DNA of 42,419 bases from Paludibacteraceae bacterium (GTDB taxonomy: Bacteria; Bacteroidota; Bacteroidia; Bacteroidales; Paludibacteraceae): contig JAFSKL010000012.1 in assembly GCA_017448985.1 (NCBI GenBank), positions 1-42,419 on the forward strand. The letters are read 5' to 3'. The position numbers and the translations under genes were made by a program. Below, in pieces: positions 27,866 through 37,600 of the stretch; the stretch's first letter is position 1, and the number at the start of each line of letters is the position of its first letter. The notes beneath the pieces were generated by a model, which searched no databases, had not been told where the DNA came from, and saw nothing but the letters and a program-made list of their open reading frames with translations.

Positions 27866-30745
27866 ATGAATAAACTGATTAAATCGCTATTGATTGTAGC
27901 ACTTTGTACCACAATGGTTTCCTCTGCTTGGAGCCAAGCCTCCACAGAAGGAAAAGAGTTCTGGGTTGCCTTGCTGATGGCCAACTCCCCGAGTGGTTTT
28001 AGCGAGGGTTCATTTGAACCATTCATCGCTATCTCTACCAAAAAGAAATGTCAGGTAACCGTTTCCAACCCTTCGCAGAACTGGAAGCAGGATACGCGTA
28101 CCGTAAATGCGAACGACTGGTTGGTGATCAAAGACATTCCTTTGGATAAGTGGTACGACAAGAACTGGACTGCCAACAATGCTTCCGAGAAAGTGACGAA
28201 ATTCGGCATCAAGGTAGAAGCTACGGAAGAGGTCAGTGTGTATGCCGCAATCCGTATGGAGTATTCGTATGATGCGACAAACATTCTGCCTATCACCGCA
28301 TTGCAAAACGATTATATCATCCAGGATTATCCTGTGTATAATAGCGAGGGTGAGTCACATGCCGACTTTGTTATCTTGGCAACGGAAGATAACACAACGG
28401 TAGCTATCACACCTTCCTCCGCTACGCAAGGTGGCAAAGCGGCCGGTACTCGTTTTACCGTTGACCTTCAGAAAGGAGAAACCTATCAGGTCATAGGCTT
28501 GGACAAACAATCGTTCTCCGGTACCCGCGTCACCGCTTATTCCACTTCCGACCATTCGGCGCCCAAGCCTATCGCAGTCTTCCAGGGAGCCGACTTTACG
28601 CAAGTCCCGGGTGGCAAATCAGCTCGTGACTGTCTCTATGAGCAAGCTATGCCGCTTGACTATTGGGGAACAGAGTTTGTTGTCAGCCGTTCGGTGGAGA
28701 AGGATGCTAACCGTATCCGTATTACCGCAGCCGACAATGCAACGAATATTTCCATCGATGGTTCTTTTGCTAAAAAACTGCAACCCGGAGAAACCTGGGA
28801 GTTTGAGATGTCTGAAGATCTTGCTACCAACATGGCTTCTGCCATTGCCAAAGCCGGTCGCGAGGTTCCGCTTATCCTCAACGGAGATGTTCATTACATC
28901 AAGGCCACTTGCCCTGTAGCTGTCTATAGCTATGATGTATCCAGCGATTATCGCTTTAGTTCAACGGAAAAACTCGGTGACCCGTCCATGGTATGGATCT
29001 CGCCTCTGCAACAGCGTATATCGAAAATCACCTTCGGTGCCTGTGGTACCTCCGGTTCTGAAGGACATACCAATAAACATTATGTGAATATCGTTTGCCG
29101 GACAGCGGATGTAGCTACAGTCAAACTCAGCTCTGAGTTACGCTCCAATATCGCTACTTCCTTCCAACCGGTTCCCGGTAATCCATCGTATTCCTACGCA
29201 CGCGTATTTTTGGTGGATACGGATGGTAGCACGGTTGACAAGGTTTATACACTAACCAGTAGCAGCGGTGTTGTAGCCCATGTCTACGGTTCCGGTTTCA
29301 ATGAGTCCTACGCTTATTCCGTCGGTTCGGCAGCCGTGAAGCAAGGTATCAATGTGAATGGAGAGATTTTCTCGGACGGATATGTCAGCAACTCCAAGTT
29401 CTGTATCAATGAAGTAGTGGAGTTTGATGCCAATGTCGGTAACGATGATATTTCGCGCGTGGACTGGAATTTCGGCGATGGAACCAAAGCCTTCAACGGC
29501 GATGCACAAACGACACACACCTACACCACTCCCGGTTGGTACGATGTCACAGCCGAACTCTACGGACATCAGGTCTGCACGGAAGAAAGCGACCAGTTCC
29601 TTGGTTCCGTCAGCTTCACTTTCCGCTTCGTTCGCCAGGATACCATCGTGGTAGATCCGATGCACAAATGTCTGCCGGTGGATACCCTGTTGGACAATCC
29701 CGCCGAACGCGCACGACTCCTCAGCGAAGGAGACATCTCCTACGATCCGGTGGAGAACTGCTTTGACACTGTGCACAAGCACTTGGTTGTTTGGGGAGAA
29801 GAACGCGAGGAGACGCTGGACCCCATCGTCGCCAACGATAGTGTGTTTGCTTTTAATCGCTGGTGGTTCCAGGACGAATCTTACGAAGACTTCATCAAGA
29901 ACGAAACGGGCTGTGAGACACACCGCAAATGCAATATCAAAGTCATCACCTGTCTCCGAATGGATGTGGAGACGGATCCCGCCAAACTGCATAGCTGCGC
30001 AGGTGAGCATTTTGCCCTCCCATACACCAAGCATAAAGGAAATGTATCGGGTGCCCGACTCATTATCTTACCCGCTTCCTGTCCGGATCCGGAGCTGGTA
30101 GCGCGCAGGTATCTGAAAGCGGAAGATGGCGAACAAGAGCCTCCTGCTCCGCAAACAGAAGACGATGTTTGTGAACCACTTCTGGATCAATCTATCGATT
30201 CAATCGATTGGAGTAAGAATTACGAGATAGACGGAGTCGGCACGAGATTCCTGCCTACCGAGAACTTCAAACCCGGTTTGTATAAAGTCGTTCTCATAGT
30301 GACGGACGCCAATTGCGGTGACGCACAAGGTCAACTGAATACGCTTACCTTCGTGCGTACGATTGCGGTCGATTATCCCAAAGATATCATCGTGCACAAA
30401 CTGTTTAACAATGTATTGGCCGTTCTCAATGCTGCCAATAACGGCGGATATCAGTTCGTAGCCTTCCAGTGGTACAGGAACGGCGAACCCATCCCGGGTG
30501 CCACAAGTGCTGTTTACCACTCCGATGAACCGCTCAACAACGGCGACCAGTATCATGTGGAAGTGACCGACATTAACGGCACTACCCTTCCGTCGTGCGA
30601 CAAGCAGATTTCAGGCATGCCTGATGAGCCGCAGATTGACGATGAGCCCGCTGCTGCTCCTGCACAAAAACTGCTGAAGGGCAACCAAATGGTCATCCGC
30701 TTGGACGGACATATCTTCAATATCTTCGGCCAGCGTATTCAATAA
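27866..30745 (+). CDS. Second secreted IgGFc-binding/PKD protein, short tail motif
   Basis: A 959-residue paralog of the protein at 22844. Signal peptide MNKLIKSLLIVALCTTMVSSAWS; then STEGKEFWVALLM and TNILPITALQNDYIIQDYP, the same landmarks as the first copy, in an IgGFc-binding region (about 25-420). A PKD domain is at about 512-570 (RVDWNFGDGTKAFNGD... YTTPGWYDVTAELY). A Cys-containing region (about 570-800; CLPVDTLLD, ETGCETHRKC) has no match I know. Near the end (FQWYRNGEPIPGATSAVYHSDE) is an Ig-like domain. It does not end in a full T9SS domain; the last 27 residues begin AQKLLKGN and end GQRIQ, as in two other secreted proteins here. It is 126 nt after the OmpA gene. Confidence 0.83.
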   Translation: MNKLIKSLLIVALCTTMVSSAWSQASTEGKEFWVALLMANSPSGFSEGSFEPFIAISTKKKCQVTVSNPSQNWKQDTRTVNANDWLVIKDIPLDKWYDKNWTANNASEKVTKFGIKVEATEEVSVYAAIRMEYSYDATNILPITALQNDYIIQDYPVYNSEGESHADFVILATEDNTTVAITPSSATQGGKAAGTRFTVDLQKGETYQVIGLDKQSFSGTRVTAYSTSDHSAPKPIAVFQGADFTQVPGGKSARDCLYEQAMPLDYWGTEFVVSRSVEKDANRIRITAADNATNISIDGSFAKKLQPGETWEFEMSEDLATNMASAIAKAGREVPLILNGDVHYIKATCPVAVYSYDVSSDYRFSSTEKLGDPSMVWISPLQQRISKITFGACGTSGSEGHTNKHYVNIVCRTADVATVKLSSELRSNIATSFQPVPGNPSYSYARVFLVDTDGSTVDKVYTLTSSSGVVAHVYGSGFNESYAYSVGSAAVKQGINVNGEIFSDGYVSNSKFCINEVVEFDANVGNDDISRVDWNFGDGTKAFNGDAQTTHTYTTPGWYDVTAELYGHQVCTEESDQFLGSVSFTFRFVRQDTIVVDPMHKCLPVDTLLDNPAERARLLSEGDISYDPVENCFDTVHKHLVVWGEEREETLDPIVANDSVFAFNRWWFQDESYEDFIKNETGCETHRKCNIKVITCLRMDVETDPAKLHSCAGEHFALPYTKHKGNVSGARLIILPASCPDPELVARRYLKAEDGEQEPPAPQTEDDVCEPLLDQSIDSIDWSKNYEIDGVGTRFLPTENFKPGLYKVVLIVTDANCGDAQGQLNTLTFVRTIAVDYPKDIIVHKLFNNVLAVLNAANNGGYQFVAFQWYRNGEPIPGATSAVYHSDEPLNNGDQYHVEVTDINGTTLPSCDKQISGMPDEPQIDDEPAAAPAQKLLKGNQMVIRLDGHIFNIFGQRIQ

Positions 30746-30812
30746 CCTGAATACTGAAAATTGCAAAGCAATAATCGTGCCCTTGCGGCTAAGAATACTG
30801 AACACTGATTCA

Positions 30813-31481
30813 ATGCTCAAACGAAACGCAGTTTTTCTCACGCTAAGCCTGATGCTCGTCGTAGCATTGGGCTTAGTTATTCTATTTATTCCTAAGGGTG
30901 AGCTACATCTCCTCCTTTGCGACCGTCACACCGCCGGCAGAGACTTTTTCTATAGTCATATCACGGACCTGGCGGCCTACTTCCCGTATATCGTCTGTCT
31001 GTTGCTGCTCCTTTTCAGTCGCATTGGAGACGGTATCTTCGGTTTCAATGCGCTCCTTTTCTCCGGCCTTGTCACACAATGCTGCAAACGGTTCGCCAAT
31101 ACACCGCGTCCGCTCACCTGGTTCGCTCAGAACATGCCTGATGTTCAACTCCCGCTCACCGAAGGCGTGGACATGAACTATTGGTATTCCTTTCCTTCCG
31201 GTCATGCCACCTCCTTCTTCGCGTTAGCCTTCATCCTCTCCATCGTCGCCACCCGCTGGCTATCCAACAAAACCGCTTCTCTCAGCGCAGCGGTCCAGTT
31301 CCTCTGCTTCGCCTTTGCCGCTCTCGGTTGCTACAGCCGACTCTACCTGAGCCAACATTTCGCGATTGACATACTGGTCGGAATACTCATCGGCATCCTG
31401 ATAACGATGCTCGTTTATGCCGTTTTTCTGCCTTTAGAGAACAAAAAATGGTATAATTATCGCCTTTTTGCAAAAAAATGA
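30813..31481 (+). CDS. PAP2-family phosphatase
   Basis: A 222-residue inner-membrane phosphatase with about six helices. The three catalytic motifs are all present: KRFANTPRP (K-x6-RP), PSGHAT, and SRLYLSQHFAIDILVG (SR-x5-H-x3-D). Such enzymes dephosphorylate lipids, e.g. undecaprenyl pyrophosphate, phosphatidic acid or lipid A; which one cannot be told here. The ATG at 30813 (MLKRNAVFLTLS) is preferred to GTG at 30777, which would add 12 polar residues. It lies 67 nt after the IgGFc-2 gene and before a separate tRNA promoter; membership in the surface operon is possible. Confidence 0.9.
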   Translation: MLKRNAVFLTLSLMLVVALGLVILFIPKGELHLLLCDRHTAGRDFFYSHITDLAAYFPYIVCLLLLLFSRIGDGIFGFNALLFSGLVTQCCKRFANTPRPLTWFAQNMPDVQLPLTEGVDMNYWYSFPSGHATSFFALAFILSIVATRWLSNKTASLSAAVQFLCFAFAALGCYSRLYLSQHFAIDILVGILIGILITMLVYAVFLPLENKKWYNYRLFAKK

Positions 31482-31510
31482 CCCCTTAAATGCATTTTTT
31501 TGTCAAAAAA

Positions 31511-31542
31511 TTTGGTCATGTCAGAAAAAAGCAGTACCTTTG
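31511..31542 (+). promoter_or_regulatory. Promoter of the tRNA-Val gene
   Basis: The -33 TTTG (31511-31514) and -7 TACCTTTG (31535-31542) are exactly 20 nt apart, a full consensus match, about 20 nt before the tRNA. Confidence 0.8.
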
Positions 31543-31562
31543 CACCCGCTTTCGAAAAGAAA

Positions 31563-31637
31563 GGGCGTTTAGCTCAGCTGGTTTAGAGCATCTGCCCTAC
31601 AAGCAGAGGGTCCGCGGTTCGAATCCGTGAACGCCCA
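31563..31637 (+). tRNA. tRNA-Val (anticodon UAC), with C at position 33
   Basis: A complete cloverleaf can be drawn: acceptor GGGCGTT/AACGCCC, D-arm GCTC...GAGC, anticodon stem TCTGC/GCAGA with loop CCTACAA (31596-31602), T-arm CGCGG/CCGTG with TTCGAAT and one G-U pair, discriminator A. The anticodon TAC (31598-31600) reads valine codons GUA and GUG. The base before the anticodon is C (31597), although U33 is nearly universal. CCA is not encoded, as is common in this phylum. Confidence 0.95.
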
Positions 31638-31638
31638 C

Positions 31639-31668
31639 AAAAAAGGACATCGCACGATGTCCTTTTTT
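31639..31668. terminator. Bidirectional terminator between tRNA-Val and the giant surface gene
   Basis: AAAAAA, then GGACATCG-CA-CGATGTCC (31645-31662), then TTTTTT. The perfect stem with an A-run on one side and a T-run on the other ends transcription of the tRNA on the plus strand and of the giant gene (stop at 31687) on the minus strand. Confidence 0.9.
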
Positions 31669-31686
31669 CATGTCTATCTGTCAGCC

Positions 31687-34600
31687 TTACATATTCACCA
31701 CTTTGTGGGCCGTGTCATTCACTTTGACTACATAACCTGCAGCGTACCTAAGCGGCATCTTGAATTCAGAGCCGGAAGCCGTAGCCGTATGAACGAGTTG
31801 ACCGGCTTGCGAGTAAACGGTTATCTTGTCGCCTTTCACCAATCCGCGCACATACAGAGTGCCGTCCATCGCAAAGACGTAATACTGACGCCGGCCGTTC
31901 TTGTCCGTCTTCGGGAATCCGCCGATACGGATAGCAAACCGCGTATTGTTCTCGCCGGCCTCTAACGAAACGGTATAATCCTCATTCAGCATGTTCGTGT
32001 AGCGGTTCAGCGCATAGTCAATCAGCCAAACGTGGCTATAATCGCCAAACGCCTCTTTCTCCGGCAATGAGAATGTCAACTCCGTCTCTTCCGGTACACG
32101 CACGCCGAGCGGTATATCCACTTCCGTCGGAGCAGCGCCCAACAGCGATATCTTGGACAAGCGCTTGCTGTCTAACAGGTACACTTGTGCAGTCTGACTG
32201 TTCGCCTGCCATTTGATACCGTCACGGCCATAACTGTATTGAACATTCTTACCGGCTGTCGAATCCGGCATCACGGTCAGAATATCACTCTGGTGACGTC
32301 CGCTCACCATTCGAATCAACGGACGATCCTTTTTCTTGTTATGGTCGTAATACGGCAGGTGGAAGATCAGCGCCTCACGCTCTTTCTGCGTAGCCGTTTG
32401 CGTGAAGAACGCATTGCCCATCGACATAATCGACCCGTTATCCCACGAACGGGAAGTATAAATCTGGTCACCGGATGTCAGATACATATACTCGCCTGCG
32501 CCGTCCATCTGATAGAACACGTGCGGGATATACATCTGCCGTAGATAGGTCTCGCCTTCAAGCACAGTATCCGTACGATAGTTCGAAACGAGCCACGGCA
32601 GACCCTTCATGTTCCAGCCCATATCTTCCTGACGCGTGAAGTTCAGCGTACTGCCCGTTCCCGGTGTACGATGGTCATACTGCGTCAGATAAACGATCTT
32701 ATCCGGTTCATCGGCAGACTCGACATATACATACTCGTTCAACTGCGGTGCAAACGCATTGAAACGGAGTACGGTATCCGCTATCGTTTCGCCGAAGTCC
32801 ATCAGATATCCTTCTGTTGCTGTACGATTTGCCGTATCCACAGGCAGCCACAACGTTGAGTTCTCCGGGCGGAACACATAATCCTTTGCCGAACGCGCTG
32901 CGCCGGAATACTGGTATGTCTTGAACGGATATGGATTCTTCAATTCGCATAACGAGTCTTTTGCTGCATTGTACACAATCGTACTGATATTGGTCGTATC
33001 GTAATCAAACGGCAGCGACATCATCGTATATTGCTGGTTGACGAACTTCTTCTCTGCCGCCACGTAGTTCAACTGAACGTCATGTCCGTTGCCATAGAAC
33101 GAAGCTCCCGGTTTGAGCAGCATGAATGCCGGTTTAAAAACAATGGTTTGTTCACGGTGGTCCACAAAATCAGGTTTCTCCGTATTCTTATATTGCATGC
33201 TCATCGCACTGCTGTCCATCAGATAAACGACCGATCCGGCATGCGGATACGCATTTCCGCCGTAATGATCCGTAAACGCCATACACAGTGTCCTATAGTC
33301 CGCGGTAGTGATACGCGTATCGATCACTTCATTGGTCAGTGCGGTAATCTCCACATCCGTACCGGGTTCTACCAGCCACGCCTCCAAAGCGCCCATATCA
33401 ACCAGACTGCCTATCTTACGCGGGTTGCCGAGTACATCCCTGTCGCGACGGAAACATATCACGCTGTCTGCCACATAGTCATCGAACGTAGCCGGAAGCG
33501 GCTCTCTACCGCCGTTAACCATCTTGCTGCGCTCGTGCAATTGGAAGTTCAGCACGTCTCCTTGATTTACAAATGCGTTAGGCAAAGTGTACGCATTCTT
33601 CTGCGCCAGATACGGAGCAAAGCAGTTCAACTCGGCGATCTGTCCTTCTATGTTATTGACGATGGCGTTGGCAATCGCGTTCGTCGAATCAATCGTCTGC
33701 ACGTCCTCCGAGGACGATACGATGGTATTGTTGAGAACGAGTCCGTTCGCACCTACTTTGACGAGCACCTCAGCCGAATCATTATATACTAACGAGTTAT
33801 AGAGCAATCCGCGCGTTATGTCTGCAACCGGTTTGCCGTTCTTCACTTTGTTATTCACAATCACGCAGTTCCGAACCACTGTTCCTGCATTGTCCAGGAT
33901 TATCGGAGAATTGCTAACGGCCGAGTCCGGATTGGTAATGACAAAACCGTCAAGCAGGAAACCGATAGCGAAATCGTCGCCTGTGGATTTGACAGAGCGG
34001 ATCTTGGTAGGAAGAGGAGTACCCGGTGAAGCCACACCCGGAACGATGGAACGGATATAGTTCACATACCGCTGGCACTCACCGTTGGTGAAGGTAGCGG
34101 AATCGGGATTCATCCATGCCGTATCGTTCACGTATCCCGGAATCGATCCGTATAGGCTTACACCGTCACGCGAAATCAAACTGTCGTTCGCCGCATTGGA
34201 GCCTTTGACAAAGACATACGCCTTGCGTGTCTCTTCGTCCGCGGTACGGTTCAGATAGGTGTAAAGCGACGCCGCGTTGATGGCATCCTGCAACTGTCCC
34301 GTACCGAACGGATGTTGCCATGACGAGCCGTCGCCTGCTGAGAATTCAGGCTCATTGGGGTTGACATACAGCACACGTTGCAGCACGGCACGGCACTCAT
34401 ATGCGCCACGCTCCATACCGATACCGAACAGACGCGGTTTGGCAGCCAAGTCACTATCGTTGGCCAGCGCAACAATATCGACAGACTTGAAACCGTTGGA
34501 GCGACGCCAGTATTTATTATGAGTACTTGCCGCCGTATCGGGATACATGCGGAAGAAGACGCGGTTCCGATAAACGGTCGTATCCGCCATGTTCATTGTC

Positions 34601-37600
34601 TTTGCGCTCGGTTTGAGCGTGAAGTCACGTTGACGCCGTTGCTCGGAGGTCGAAGCATCAACAATCGGCTTGGTGAAGTTCGGTCCTTCATATACATCGC
34701 CATTCTCGGTGGAAAGCGAATCGTTGTGATACGTCTCGTCTCCTTCACGGAAGCAACCCCAAACGGCATTATTGGTCATTCGGTCGGCAATACCGACTTT
34801 GTTTTTGTTCGTTGTGTTATCCCATATATCTTCACCCATCTCCAACTGAACCAGTTCTACATTGTCAGCCGTATCTTTGGCCAGGTCATCGCGCCAGATA
34901 AGCGAGTTATGCATCTCGCTGTGGTCGGATTTGAGGGTCAGGTGTCCGTCATTGAGTGCGAAAGTCGAGTTGACCACAATCACGTCATTCGGCACACGCG
35001 CGAGGTCGTTTTCTCCGGTCACATGGTCAAAGTGCGGTGCATAAACCGGTGCGCCGGCATTGGAGTGGAAGAGCGAGTTGACAATGAGCGTCGAACCGCC
35101 ACCATGATCCACACGCACAGCGGAAGAACGCAAGTTCAAATCTGCTGTTCGCTCGCCGTTATCCATGAAGATACAGTTGGACAGGGTCAGTTTCGGCAAT
35201 GTGGTCTTAAGTCCGTCAATCAAAGCCGAGTCGGGATGCAGAGCCAGATTGAAGTCCGGCGTATAAACATCTCCCTGACCGCTGCTCACATAGCGCCGTT
35301 GCCAGCGATAATAGATAGCCGCTCCACCCTTCTTGCTCATCAGACCGCCTTCCGAATTATCCTGAGTCGAGTACGGGTTGGAGAACGTGATTCCGTCGAA
35401 CACAATCGGGATAACCACACTGTCACGGGATATATAATCACCCTGATAGTTCGCCTGAATCAACTGACGGGTCATATCCTCGATTACGAACAACTGGTTG
35501 AGCTGTGCCTGGTTTCCAATACCCGGCATCTCGATAAGTGTCCGGTTGGCTACGGGGTCACGCGGAGCGTCCTTGACCTCGAAACTGTATCCGCCGAGGA
35601 AGTTCAGACTCCGTACGCCGTAGTCAAAGTCCGCAAGCGCGCTGTCCGGCATCATCGGGGACAATGAATTGGACGTAATGAGGAACGTACGGCGGTTATC
35701 CAGGATATTGGTCGGCGAGAATGTCTGCTCGGCATCGCCAAGGAAGCAGATGTACTTGTCGTGGTTGTTATGCGAGGACATCAGCACATCGATAGCCGTC
35801 TGCAAATCCGTTGTCGGCGTTTCCCATGTCAAGCCGTCGTGACGGGCTGCCTTGTCAACAGTGGCTACCCACATTGTATCTATCTCCTGGCCCTTGATAT
35901 CGAGCTGGACGTACTGGTACTCGTAAATACCCACATCGATATAGACATCTTTTTCTCCCAAACGCGGATTCTTGGATATACGGTCCATCGCACCCACCTG
36001 CTCGTCCTCATTCGAATAGCGGGAATAAATCATATAATACTGGTTTCCGACAGGCAACGGCGGATTGACTTTGGATGTGTAGGTGCCATACCGCTTTGCA
36101 TAGAAGTTGTACATTGCCAATTCCGGAACCGTATCCACGAAGGAAGCGGCAGGCAGACCCTTGACAGGATAGACATATTTATATACTGAATCTACATGGA
36201 TAGAATCCGGTTTGTGATTCTTAGCTTCTGTCAATGCATCATCCAGTGACTCAAACTGCTCCGAACCGGTGAACTTGGTAATATAATACGAGACCTTCCG
36301 TTCCACATTCTGCGTCAGGTGTCCCCAACCTTGGTCAGTGGTCAGGTTCATACGGGCGAGCAACCAGTCCGCATTCTGCATATATCCGTCCACACCGGCG
36401 ACTAACGAAGGAAGACGGAAATTCGGACCGTCAGTAGCGTTGTTGATGCGGTTAATCAGCACATTGTTGTTGCCGCGTACCCAGTACCACAACGAGTCAT
36501 ACCGCTCCGAATAATTTCTCGTGAACGAATTATAAGCAAGTCTTACCGGCGTATTGCGCGGGTCAACAAATTTGTCATAGGCTTCATCGCGTGTCAGCAG
36601 ATACCCTTCCTGGGTCGGCTTCATTCCGGGAGGACCGTATCCCTTCCGGTAGGAGCAGAAATAGAGTCCCTCCATCTTCTGACCTTGCTTACGCAATTCT
36701 TCCAACTTGTCGGTTACTTTAACATTGAATGTATCCGGAACGTCTGTTATGGATTTCGGTGTCGAATATTCTTTATAGAGGCTGTCGTACTCACTGAACA
36801 GGCGTTCGTATTTCTTCCATTCGTCGGGATCGTAGTGGAACACACCGGTACGGGAACCTTTGTATTTGGTGTTAAATGCATTGACCGACTCTTGCGGCAC
36901 AGCTTCCTTGGACGGCAGTTCACTCAGACTATCCACCTCGAACACTTCGTTCCCCCAGAAGATTGTGTTGAAAGCGAACTGCATCGAGTCTGCATCCTGG
37001 TAGAGGTTATTGGGATTGAAGTTGTATATCGCCGGATACGCCACCGCCTTGTTGCGCATGAAGTGGCAGTTCACAACACGCAATCTCGCTTTTTCTGCAA
37101 CGGACAGCACGCCTCCGAAGCCCTGACGAGCATCCGCATCAGGAATAATATCATCGAGCAGTGTATTGTCATCGGGTATAGGATATAGTCCGCGCTTTGC
37201 TTCGTTGTTGTCAAATAGCGTATTGGCTATATCGCAGGTCGCGTTGGTCGCAATACATCCTCCCGCAGACCAGGGAATATACTGCTGGTCGAACTGGGTT
37301 ACAGGACCTTGGGAATAGTTCTGCGTAAAGTGGCAACCGAACATATAGATTCCGCCGTTGGAATAGAGCGCGCCGCCGTTTGCCGCCATATTATTCGTGA
37401 AATAGCAGTTCTCCACAATAATCGGGATATTGTACTGGGCCTGTTTCGTCACGGTGGGCAAAGAGGTAAAATTTTGATAATCCTTAGTCCAGTTGCCGTC
37501 CACCAGGATTCCTCCGCCGCGGAAATAGGTCTTGGTCGCATAAACGTGCGATATATCGCCTTCATTGATATGGTTGGCATAACCGCCGGAAACCTGAATT

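Noticed and set aside
30777..30812. GTG start for the PAP2 gene
   Set aside because: It adds 12 polar residues before a normal hydrophobic N-terminus and has no support over the ATG at 30813.
34378..35667. Plus-strand open frame of 429 codons opposite the giant gene
   Set aside because: Antisense shadow of the beta-helix coding region, with no promoter and no domain pattern.
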